Shown here: piece by piece, positions 53,014 through 61,028 of the stretch
How positions within the stretch are numbered: position 1 is the stretch's first letter
Layout of the letters: each line of letters begins with the position of its first letter
Assembly (NCBI GenBank): GCA_019634735.1
Contig: JAHCAT010000002.1
Coordinates: 124,001 to 188,000 of the forward strand
Source of the DNA: Lysobacterales bacterium
GTDB taxonomy: Bacteria > Pseudomonadota > Gammaproteobacteria > Xanthomonadales > UBA2363
DNA length: 64,000 bases
Reading direction: 5' to 3'
Position numbers and translations under genes: made by a program
The notes under the pieces: model-generated
Databases searched by the model: none
What the model was told of the DNA's origin: nothing
What the model saw: only the letters and a program-made list of their open reading frames with translations

Positions 53014-55563
53014 TCAAGGCACCTCGAAGCCATCGGCGAAGATCACGTCGCCGATCCCGAACGCGAAGGTCTGGCAGCGGCCGAGCTCGGAGGTGCCGAG
53101 GTCGCGGTAGCTGACGAACGGCGGCACGCCGCTGGTCTGCAGGCGGGTCGCGGTAGCCATCACCCGGCGCTGTTCGTCGAAGTAGGCCGGGTTGCCGGCG
53201 CGCTGCAGGCCCACACCCTGGAAGCTGCCGCTGCCGTTGGTGGAGAAGCTGCCGCCGCTGACCTGGATCACCGTCGAGCCCAGCCAGTCGCGCGCCTGGC
53301 CCCAGGCGCCGACCGGCACCGGTCCCAGGTTGAGGTTCGTGCAGCCGGGTGCGCCGTAGAAATCGATCCGGTACCAGCCGTTGGCCGTGTTCAGCGTTCC
53401 GGCGGCCCAGGCGGTGCCGGCGTCGCCGAGCACGCTGCTCAGGCGCGGCTTGTTCTGGGCGTCGTTGCCCGCGCCGATCGGGGGCGGCTGGGCATTGTTG
53501 ACGTCGGCGAAATTGATGCCGTCGTCGCCCAGGTCGATGCCGATGCCGGCGTTGTCGTGGAATTCGTTGCGGCGCAGGGTGTTCTGCCGGGCCGCCGCGA
53601 CGGTGATGCCATCCAGGCCGCTGAAGGCGATGCGGTTGTCGTTGACCCGGTTGCCGTCGGCGCCGTTGCGCACCAGCACGCCGTGGCCGCCGTTGCCGCG
53701 GTTGGCGCAGGTGGCGCAGACGGCCGGGATGCCGATGCGATTGCCCTCGATGCGATTGGCCATGGCCAGGGCGCCGTCCAGCTCGATGCCGTGCGAGGTG
53801 CTGTTGGATACGACGTTGCCGCGCACGATGCCGTCGAAGCCGCGGATCAGGATGCCGCGATTGTTGCCGCGGACGTCGCCGCCGCTCTGGGTGCCGATGT
53901 AGTTGTTCTCGATGGCGGTCCGCGACGGCTGGGTGCTGCCGCTGCCGGAAACGTTGATGCCGATGCCGGTGGCATTGGCGATGACGTTGCGGTCCGCCGG
54001 CTCCGGGCCGCCGATGCGGACGCCCTCGACGGCGGCGCCGACCCGCACGCCGGTGGCCGAGGGCAGCAGGGCGGTACCGACCGTGCCGCCGACCTGGTTT
54101 CCGGTGAAGCGGTGGTCGCGGCCGCCGATGAACTGCGCCGCGGCGATCGAATGGCCGGAGAAGGCAATGCCCTCGATGCTGACCGTGGCGTTGGCCGAAG
54201 CGCCGGTGTTGACGTTGAAGCCATAGGCACCGGTGATCTGGTTGGCACCGCTGAGCACCACGCACAGGGTGGCGTTCCAGCCCAGTACGGCGGTGTTGCG
54301 GGCCGAGCCCGGCTGGCTGTAGCCCTCGATGGCGACCGGATGGATGATGTCCGGCAGCAGGCTGGCCAGGGTGATGGTGCGCGGGCAGGCACCGGCGATG
54401 TTGAAGCGGATGGTGTTGAGGTCGGGCGCGGCATTGGCGTCGATCAGCGCCTGGCGCAGCGAACCGGGGCCCGAGTCGTTGGCGTTGGTCACGGTCAGCA
54501 CCGGGCTGGTCGAGCCGATGTTCGACTCGAAGGCGCCGCGGTCCGGGGCCTGGCCGAACCAGCGCGGGTTGCCCTCGAAGTCCAGCTGGCCCACCAGGTT
54601 GACGTCGGTGCGTCCGGAATTGATCGCCGGCGAGGCGCCCTGCAACCGGAAGTTGCCGCCGGCGGCGTCCACGAACAGCGGGTCGACGTTGAGGGTCGCC
54701 ACCGGTGCCGAGGTCAGCGGCCGGTTGGCGTCGAGGGTGGCGTAGATGTTGTTGCGCAGGGTGGCCGGGATGTTGGGTCGCGAGGGATGCTTCCTCAGCC
54801 GGATGTCCACTGGCCCGTTGTTGCGGAAGATGGTGCTGTGCAGGTTGATCGACCAGTCGTTGGCATCGGCCGCCAGGTCGGTGCCGACGCACAGGGCGCC
54901 GGCCCCTTCGCTGGCGACGAAGGTGCTGTGCCGGATCACCAGCCGCTCGAGGTAGTCGAACACCCCGTCGACCTCCAGCGCGCAGCTGGTGAAGGGCAAC
55001 GCCGGTGAGGACGCGTTGCCGCCACGCCAGAACACGCTGTTGTCGATCACCACGTCGGTGGTGAACCCGACGAAGGTGGAACGGACGCGGTCGAAGACCA
55101 CGCGCGAGATCCGCAGGCTGCGTTCGGGTGAACTGGAGGTCTCGGTACGCAGGTCGAGCGAGTTCAGGTTGAAGAAGCGCAGGCGCTCGAGCTCGAGATC
55201 GCCGGTTGCTCCCCCTGTGGTCTTGATGTTGACGAAGCGGGTGGTCAGCTCGCGGCTGCTGGTCAGGGTGGTCGCGGAAGGATCCTGGCTACGGCTCGTG
55301 CAGGAAGCGTTGTAACCGCCCAGGAGCGAGACCGGACGCCCGGCCGGCGTCCCGGCGGCATCGTTGCCGAGCGGCGTCAGCGCCAGGTCGTAGGCGCCCT
55401 GCGCAAGGCGGATCACCAGCGGCTCGCTGGAGCTCGCCTGCGCCACCGCCCAGGCCAAGGTGAACTCGGGCTCATTGCGGACGCAGCGTTCGACCTGGGC
55501 AGCGGCCTGGGACGCCGCCAGCAGCGGGAGGGTCAACACGATCGCGCGGGCGGCAAGTGGCAT
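53014..55563 (-). CDS. secreted right-handed beta-helix protein with C-terminal FADGFE motif
   Basis: An 849-residue exported protein. Signal peptide: residues 1-22 (IVLTLPLLAASQAAA). The centre (about 350-620) is a beta-helix with many turns of the type NVIANATGIGINV, NYIGTQSGG and GNVVSNSTSHGIEL. It is preceded by a GPGSLRQALIDANAAPDLNTI block of the CSLREA/polymorphic-outer-membrane type. The last residues, DVIFADGFEVP, are the same kind of tail found inside the S8 protease. No catalytic residues recognised; it could be a surface adhesin or an inactive polysaccharide-binding protein. A strong AAGGAG site sets the ATG at 55563. Confidence 0.85.
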   Translation of the reverse strand: MPLAARAIVLTLPLLAASQAAAQVERCVRNEPEFTLAWAVAQASSSEPLVIRLAQGAYDLALTPLGNDAAGTPAGRPVSLLGGYNASCTSRSQDPSATTLTSSRELTTRFVNIKTTGGATGDLELERLRFFNLNSLDLRTETSSSPERSLRISRVVFDRVRSTFVGFTTDVVIDNSVFWRGGNASSPALPFTSCALEVDGVFDYLERLVIRHSTFVASEGAGALCVGTDLAADANDWSINLHSTIFRNNGPVDIRLRKHPSRPNIPATLRNNIYATLDANRPLTSAPVATLNVDPLFVDAAGGNFRLQGASPAINSGRTDVNLVGQLDFEGNPRWFGQAPDRGAFESNIGSTSPVLTVTNANDSGPGSLRQALIDANAAPDLNTIRFNIAGACPRTITLASLLPDIIHPVAIEGYSQPGSARNTAVLGWNATLCVVLSGANQITGAYGFNVNTGASANATVSIEGIAFSGHSIAAAQFIGGRDHRFTGNQVGGTVGTALLPSATGVRVGAAVEGVRIGGPEPADRNVIANATGIGINVSGSGSTQPSRTAIENNYIGTQSGGDVRGNNRGILIRGFDGIVRGNVVSNSTSHGIELDGALAMANRIEGNRIGIPAVCATCANRGNGGHGVLVRNGADGNRVNDNRIAFSGLDGITVAAARQNTLRRNEFHDNAGIGIDLGDDGINFADVNNAQPPPIGAGNDAQNKPRLSSVLGDAGTAWAAGTLNTANGWYRIDFYGAPGCTNLNLGPVPVGAWGQARDWLGSTVIQVSGGSFSTNGSGSFQGVGLQRAGNPAYFDEQRRVMATATRLQTSGVPPFVSYRDLGTSELGRCQTFAFGIGDVIFADGFEVP

Positions 55564-56291
55564 CTCGGGGCTCCTTTCGATGGTGGCGCATGCGACCGGC
55601 GCTCCGGGCCGGCCAGGATCGCCCTTGTCCAGGCCGGTCCACTGACGCCTGGGACTGGGCGCCAGGGACGCCGTACCTGCCAGCTCGCCGTTCCTGGCTC
55701 TGGGGCGCAGTCCGAAGGGTCGATTGCGACCCGGGCCTCCACAGAATCCCGTGGCGCGGAAAAGCGAACAGCACTTGGGCCGGCGCCCCCGGACGGCGGA
55801 TCGGCCGCTGCGCCAGCATGGTCGGCGCCAACGGGAGCGGGCAGATCCCCGATCTCCCGGCCTGGATGGCCAGCGGACTTGCCCTTGGCGAGTTGCTGGC
55901 CGGGGGGCGCGATCGATGCCGGCGCAGGCCGGCCGGCAGGGCCCCAGGCGCACCACTGAGCCTGTCGGTGCATGCACGGCCCTGCCGCCCGGGCAAGGGC
56001 GTCGGTCGTCCACCCGTCGCGCAGGTCGACCCGTCCGATGAGCATCGACCCCGACGTTTGCGTGAAATGCATCATAAAAACAACGACAGACAATGCATAA
56101 AACTGTAAATGAACACTGCGTATGATGAGGACGCCCACCACGCTCCTCCGGGGCACTTCGGCAACCCAGGGCCACGCGGCCCTGTCCGGTGGCCGAGGCA
56201 GTCCGGTGCGCGGTAGGCGACGCCTGTTGCATTCGTTCCCGCATCCGGCCTGCGGATGCGGCATTCATCAGACAATCGGAGAACGAGCACC
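55564..56291. other. long divergent regulatory region with an AT-rich island
   Basis: About 730 bases without a believable gene separate two secreted-protein genes. Most of it is 65-70% GC. The 60 bases at 56061-56120 are only about 37% GC (ATCATAAAAACAACG, then CATAAAACTGTAAATG) and carry two ATGCAT palindromes about 27 bases apart. This is the most likely promoter and regulator-binding zone for the protease gene at 56292. No hexamer pair is clear enough to mark. Confidence 0.5.
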
Positions 56292-57785
56292 ATGAAATGC
56301 GAACGCGATTCCCGCAGGGCTTGGCTGCGGTCGCCGGCCTCCCTGTGCCTGGCGGTGGCGACCTCCCTCGTAGGCGCCGTGGCACTGGCGTCGCCGGCGG
56401 CATCGATCGACCCGCTGACGGTCCAGGAGCCCGACCTGCTCGTGGCCATGCAGCGCGACCTCGGTGTTGCGCCGCATGAGGCCGGCCCGTGGCTGCAGCA
56501 GCAGGCCCGGATGAGCGAGCTGACGGATTTCTACCGGGCCTATCTCGACGAGTCCTTCGCAGGCGCCTGGATCGCCCAGGACGCGCAGGGCGGTGCCAGG
56601 CTCGTGGTCGCTTCGAACGCGCCGGAGCGGCGACGCCCCCGCCATGCCGAGGTCGATCTGGTCCAGGTCGACTACAGCCTGAAGGAACTGCAGGCGATGA
56701 CCGCCGCCCTCGACCACGTATACCGGGGTTCGGTGCTGCGGCGTCCGGGGGGGCTCGTGATCGCCGGCTGGTATGCGGACGTCGAGCGCAACCGGATCGT
56801 CGTCGAGTTCCTGGATGGGCACGTCGAGCCCGCAATCGACCTGGTGGCTGCCAGCGGAATCCCTGTCGCCGCGGTCGATCTGCGTGCGGTCGACTCGATG
56901 CCGGCGCTGGCGAACAGCATCGTCGGCGGTCAGCGCTACAACCTCAACAGCGGGGGCTGGTGTTCGATCGGTTTCTCGGCGCGCCGTGCCGGCCAGGACG
57001 GCTACGTCACCGCCGGCCACTGCGGCCAGGTCGGCACTGGAACCACCGGATTCAACGGCCTCGCCCAGGGCGTGTTCGAGTGGTCCGTGTTCCCGACCGC
57101 CGACAGTGCGTGGGTACGCATCACCAACCCGGCCTGGACCCTGACGCCGCAGGTAGAGACCAGCAGCGGACTGCTGGCCGTGGTCGGTCAGAACGAGGCG
57201 CCCGTCAACGCCGCGATCTGCCGGTCCGGCGCGCGTACGGGATGGCGTTGCGGAACGGTGACCGGCCTCAACCAGACCGTCAACTACCCGCAGGGGACCG
57301 TGTTCGGATTGACGCGGGCCTCGGCCTGCGTGGGCCAGGGCGATTCGGGCGGCGCCTTCATCACCCCGGACGGCCACGCCCAGGGCGTCACCAGCGGCGG
57401 CCAGCTCGGCTCGGACGGGACCAATTGCGGCTTCGCCAATCCGGTGACCTTCTTCCAGCCGCTGCAGTCCTTGCTGGCGGGTGCGGGTGCCACCCTGGTT
57501 ACCGGCAGTGGCGGTGGCGGAAGCCCGCCGACGATCACGGCATTCGTGTGCCCGGATCGCTTCAACAGCGGCTCCCTCATGTTCATGTGCTACGTGGAGT
57601 ACCAGTCCGCGTCCCCGGCCCAGGCCCAGTGGCAGAGTTCCCACCAGGTGCCCCGGCAGGGTGAGTGGTACTTCGGCCGTTGCGGCCGGTTCGACACGGT
57701 GGCGGTGAGCGTGACCGTCTCGAATGCCTTCGGGCAGGCCAGCCGCTCGACGACCTTCGCCTGCCCGACCTGGCCGATTCCGTAG
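56292..57785 (+). CDS. secreted S1 (alpha-lytic-type) serine protease
   Basis: A 497-residue preproprotease. Signal peptide to about residue 36; a pro-region follows (about 40-208). The mature part begins near SIVGGQRYNLNSGGWCS, as in alpha-lytic protease (S1E). The triad is His243 (TAGHCG), Asp271 (PTADSAW) and Ser352 (GQGDSGGAF). Cysteine pairs around 224/244, 310/320 and 346/379 fit disulfides. After the Gly-rich linker GSGGGGSPP (405-413) comes a C-terminal domain of about 80 residues with four cysteines, probably for substrate binding. It is a likely type II secretion product. Two hairpins follow. Confidence 0.93.
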   Translation: MKCERDSRRAWLRSPASLCLAVATSLVGAVALASPAASIDPLTVQEPDLLVAMQRDLGVAPHEAGPWLQQQARMSELTDFYRAYLDESFAGAWIAQDAQGGARLVVASNAPERRRPRHAEVDLVQVDYSLKELQAMTAALDHVYRGSVLRRPGGLVIAGWYADVERNRIVVEFLDGHVEPAIDLVAASGIPVAAVDLRAVDSMPALANSIVGGQRYNLNSGGWCSIGFSARRAGQDGYVTAGHCGQVGTGTTGFNGLAQGVFEWSVFPTADSAWVRITNPAWTLTPQVETSSGLLAVVGQNEAPVNAAICRSGARTGWRCGTVTGLNQTVNYPQGTVFGLTRASACVGQGDSGGAFITPDGHAQGVTSGGQLGSDGTNCGFANPVTFFQPLQSLLAGAGATLVTGSGGGGSPPTITAFVCPDRFNSGSLMFMCYVEYQSASPAQAQWQSSHQVPRQGEWYFGRCGRFDTVAVSVTVSNAFGQASRSTTFACPTWPIP

Positions 57786-57788
57786 CGG

Positions 57789-57840
57789 CCGGTCGCTGGG
57801 TGCGACCGGGGCGCCGCTTGCCGAAGGCTGGCGGCGCCCC
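57789..57840. terminator. paired hairpins between convergent genes
   Basis: Two perfect stems follow each other: CCGGTCGC/GCGACCGG (57789-57809, 8 bp, 5-base loop) and GGGGCGCCGC/GCGGCGCCCC (57808-57840, 10 bp, 13-base loop). They lie directly after the S1 protease stop and before the end of the opposing gene, so they probably serve both. No U-run. Confidence 0.55.
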
Positions 57841-57845
57841 GGCGT

Positions 57846-58367
57846 TCAACCCGTTTGCAGCGACCGGATCGCCTCGATGAACCTGCTGCCTTGCCCGGGC
57901 GTGAGGAGCACCACCGGGCCGCTGGCGGGCTCGAAGATCCACGCCGGGGTCCAGCGGTTGATCAATACGAAGGCACGACGGCGGTCGCGCAGGCGGTACC
58001 AGCCCCCACGGAAGCGGGGCAGCCCGGTGCCCATGGTGCGCAGCAGGGGGCGCGAGCCGCGCTCCTGGTCCAGGTCCACCTTGCGCCAACGGGTCGGGTC
58101 CAGTTCGGCGAGCGGCACGGTGTGGCGAAACAGGCCGTGGCGCAGGTGCAGCCCCCGGGCATCCAGTCGCAGCCGGCATGGCCAGACCAGCACGCCGACC
58201 AGGGCGAGCACGAACACCATGGCCGGGAGCAGCACCGGCGTGGCGTCCGGGTCCCTGGCCAGCGCCGCTGCCATGAAGCCGATCGGCAGCAACAGCAGGC
58301 CAGCGAGCACAGCCCAGGCCAGCGGAGGCGGAGCGATGGTCTCCTGGAACGCGGGCGGGCGGGTCAT
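57846..58367 (-). CDS. small membrane protein with PH-like domain, unknown function
   Basis: A 173-residue protein. Two membrane helices (AWAVLAGLLLLPIGFMAAAL and VLLPAMVFVLALVGVLVW) precede a domain of about 95 residues with PH-like strands (RLRLDARGLHLRHGLF, GGWYRLRDRRRAFVLINR, GPVVLLTPGQGSRFIEAI). This is the layout of bacterial PH-domain (DUF304/YdbS-like) proteins. I chose the ATG at 58367 with an AAGGGG site; the frame is open to 58472 but without family sequence. It diverges from pyk. Confidence 0.75.
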   Translation of the reverse strand: MTRPPAFQETIAPPPLAWAVLAGLLLLPIGFMAAALARDPDATPVLLPAMVFVLALVGVLVWPCRLRLDARGLHLRHGLFRHTVPLAELDPTRWRKVDLDQERGSRPLLRTMGTGLPRFRGGWYRLRDRRRAFVLINRWTPAWIFEPASGPVVLLTPGQGSRFIEAIRSLQTG

Positions 58368-58510
58368 CTGCGGCCCCTTGCGGTGGGTGGATGGCAGTGT
58401 TCGATTGTCCATGCCAGGCCCGCCAGGGCAAGGCGCCGCCGGTGCGCGGTGCACGCGGACGGCCGGCGTCACGCCTTCCTGCTAACGTCGGCGCCTCTTC
58501 AGACGACTCC

Positions 58511-59986
58511 ATGACCCCAATGAGCGAACACCTGCGCCGAACCAAGATCGTCGCCACCCTGGGTCCGGCCACCGATCCCCCGGATGCCCTGGCGCGGGTC
58601 CTGGAGGCTGGCGTCGATGTGGTCCGCCTGAACTTCTCCCACGGCGATGCCGAGGAGCACGGCCGCCGCTGCCGGGCGGTGCGCGAGGCGGCGGCGAGGA
58701 TCGGTCGCGAGGTGGCGGTCCTGGGCGACCTGGGCGGGCCGAAGATCCGCATCGAGCGTTTCGCCGCAGGGCGCGTCGATCTGGTCGCCGGACAGGACTT
58801 CGTGCTCGACGCGCGCCCGGATGCACCGGCCGGCGACCACGCACGGGTCGGGGTGAGCTATGCCGGCCTGCCCGGCGACGTCGTGGTCGGCGACACCTTG
58901 CTGCTCGACGACGGCCTTGTCGCCCTTGAGGTCACCGCGGTGGAGCCGCCGCGCGTGCATACCCGGGTGCTGACCGACGGCCAGCTGTCCGACCGCAAGG
59001 GACTCAACAAGCTTGGCGGCGGCCTGTCGATCGACGCGCTGACCGCCAAGGACCGCGCCGACATCGAGCTGGCCGCGCGCCTGGGCCTGGACTTCGTGGC
59101 GGTGTCGTTCTGCCGCAGCGCCGCCGACATGGAGCTGACCCGCGAGCTGATCCGCCAGGCCGGCGGCGAAGCCGGAGTGATCGCCAAGATCGAACGCGCC
59201 GAGGCGATCGCCAACCTCGCGGAGATCATCGATGCCAGCGACGCGGTGATGGTCGCGCGCGGCGATCTCGGCGTCGAGATCGGCGACGCCGAGCTGCCCG
59301 GCCTGCAGAAGAAGATCATCCGCGAGGCCGTACAGCGGCGTCGCGCGGTGATCACCGCCACCCAGATGCTGCAGTCGATGGTCGATGCGCCGGTGCCGAC
59401 CCGTGCCGAGGTGCTGGACGTCGCCAACGCGGTGATCGACGGCACCGATGCGGTGATGCTCTCGGCCGAGACCGCGGTCGGGCGCTACCCCGATCGCGCT
59501 GTGGCGACAATGGCCCGGGTCTGCCGGGGCGCCGAGCGGCAGTTCGAGGCGCGCCCGGACTTTGCGGCCCAGGACAGCGCGCTGGAGCGCACCGATCAGG
59601 CGATCGCGCTGGCCGCGATGTTCCTGTCCAGCCAGGTCGGGGTCCGTGCCATCGTCGCCCTCACCGAGTCCGGCGCCACCGCCCGCTGGCTGTCCCGCTA
59701 CCGGACCCAGGTGCCGATCCTGGCGCTGTCCCGCAGCCAGGCCGCGCGCCGTCGCATGGCCCTGCTGCGCGATGTCTACCCGATCGACTTCGACGCCCCC
59801 GGCGGCAACCCTCAGCTTGCCGCCCGCGAGGCGGTGCGCCGCCTGCACGAGCTCGAGTACCTGGCCGAGGGCGACCGCGTGCTGCTGACCACCGGCGACC
59901 ACACCGGGGCCCTGGGCGGCACCAACACCCTGAAGCTGCTGCGGGTCGGCGTCGGCGGCATCGCCGAGGGCCTGGGCGAGCTGTAG
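58511..59986 (+). CDS. pyk: pyruvate kinase
   Basis: A 491-residue glycolytic enzyme making pyruvate and ATP from PEP. Blocks: RRTKIVATLGPATDPPDALARVLEAG, VVRLNFSHGDAEEH, GDLGGPKIRI, VIAKIERAEAIANL (catalytic Lys), MVARGDLGVEIG and the ATQMLQSMVDAPVPTRAEV signature. The C-terminal regulatory domain is present. The ATG at 58511 is set by the first conserved residues. In Xanthomonadales pyk is often next to a class I aldolase gene; here it is 3.5 kb away (63457). Confidence 0.97.
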   Translation: MTPMSEHLRRTKIVATLGPATDPPDALARVLEAGVDVVRLNFSHGDAEEHGRRCRAVREAAARIGREVAVLGDLGGPKIRIERFAAGRVDLVAGQDFVLDARPDAPAGDHARVGVSYAGLPGDVVVGDTLLLDDGLVALEVTAVEPPRVHTRVLTDGQLSDRKGLNKLGGGLSIDALTAKDRADIELAARLGLDFVAVSFCRSAADMELTRELIRQAGGEAGVIAKIERAEAIANLAEIIDASDAVMVARGDLGVEIGDAELPGLQKKIIREAVQRRRAVITATQMLQSMVDAPVPTRAEVLDVANAVIDGTDAVMLSAETAVGRYPDRAVATMARVCRGAERQFEARPDFAAQDSALERTDQAIALAAMFLSSQVGVRAIVALTESGATARWLSRYRTQVPILALSRSQAARRRMALLRDVYPIDFDAPGGNPQLAAREAVRRLHELEYLAEGDRVLLTTGDHTGALGGTNTLKLLRVGVGGIAEGLGEL

Positions 59987-60006
59987 TCAGGCGCCGTCCG
60001 CGACGA

Positions 60007-60235
60007 TCAGGCGCCGGCGCGGCGCGTGGCCAGGCCGCACGCCGACGGCGTGGCAACCGCCGCCGACACCCGCGCGGGATGGATGGCGCCGACGCAGTCG
60101 CGCGGCACCCATACCGGGCAGTCGCGCATGTGCGTGGAGAACGCAGTGGCCAGCACACTGCACCTGGACCTGGCGGCCCAGGGTCGCGAGCAGCACGAAC
60201 GACGCCGCCCAGCCCAGCCAGTCGGCCGGTTCCAT
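60007..60235 (-). pseudogene. fusion remnant: SemiSWEET-like start joined to cysteine-hydrolase-like end
   Basis: On the minus strand an ATG at 60235, 5 bases after the ferritin-like stop, opens MEPADWLGWAASFVLLATLGRQV, which reads like the first helix of a small PQ-loop (SemiSWEET-type) protein. Coding-type third positions stop near 60160. They resume in a different frame that ends at 60007 and reads VLATAFSTHMRDCPVWVPRDC, resembling the region after the catalytic Cys of isochorismatase-like hydrolases. The two pieces are out of frame (226-base offset). A deletion that joined two neighbouring genes is the simplest reading. Either half could be mis-assigned. Confidence 0.4.
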
Positions 60236-60240
60236 GGCCC

Positions 60241-60861
60241 TCAGTGCCGGGCCTTGGCCATGCCGTCGCGGGCCTGTTCGGCGCGCGAGGCGCCGATCGC
60301 GGTCTCGACGTTCTTCACCTCCTCGGGCGGCGGCAGCACGGCGGGCAGGCCCAGCGCCTTCAGCCACAGCTCCCGGGTCCAGCCGCTGGTGTGGTAGAGG
60401 TGGTGGGCCTCTTCCTGGGCGACCTCGTCATGCGCGGCGCGCAGCACGGCGACGTCCTCGCCCTTGCACTTGTCGGCGACCAGGCCGATCAGCGACCAGT
60501 TGAGGTGGTCCTTGGTCTCGGCGTGCACCACGCACTCGCCGGCGACCAGCTCGGCAGCGGCGGGATCGCCCTTGGCCTTGGCCAGCTGCATGGCCTTGAC
60601 CAGGGCGGCGCCGATGTGGGCGACCACCTCGCGTCCCGGGGTGCGTGTCTCCGGGTCGAGGCCGAGCTGCTCGAACACCCCGAGCAGGATGCGGTGGTGG
60701 TTGCGGGTCTCATCGAGATAGTCCTGCCACTCCTCGCGCAGGTCTTCGTTCTGGGCACAGGTGAGGGCGGTCTGGTAGACGGCGATGCCGCCGATCTCGG
60801 TCTCGAGGGCCTGGTAGAGCAGTTCGTGCAGCTGTTCGCTGTCGGGGGTGTGACGGGCCAT
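60241..60861 (-). CDS. ferritin-like domain protein
   Basis: A 206-residue helical protein. It has paired Glu/ExxH-like patterns (EIGGIAVYQTAL, DETRNHHRILLGV, GECVVHAETKDHLN, HDEVAQEEAHHLYHT), as expected for a ferritin/rubrerythrin-type four-helix di-iron bundle. Iron storage or peroxide handling is possible, but the family member is not identified. The ATG at 60861 (MARHTPDSEQLHELLYQALE) starts the bundle. The frame stays open far upstream, but only as shadow of the next gene. A remnant gene follows 5 bases downstream. Confidence 0.8.
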   Translation of the reverse strand: MARHTPDSEQLHELLYQALETEIGGIAVYQTALTCAQNEDLREEWQDYLDETRNHHRILLGVFEQLGLDPETRTPGREVVAHIGAALVKAMQLAKAKGDPAAAELVAGECVVHAETKDHLNWSLIGLVADKCKGEDVAVLRAAHDEVAQEEAHHLYHTSGWTRELWLKALGLPAVLPPPEEVKNVETAIGASRAEQARDGMAKARH

Positions 60862-61028
60862 GGTCGGGCTCCTGCTGGCAGCGGCCGCGGGGGCCGGGTG
60901 CTCAGTCACGCAAGGCGCGTGCCAGCGAGGGTGGGGCGCCATCACGCGCTCTGCACGACAGGTCGGGGCGGCGCTGCAATGCAGAATGCCGGGCAGCGGC
61001 CGCGTCCTGCACGGCAGGACCAGCCCGC

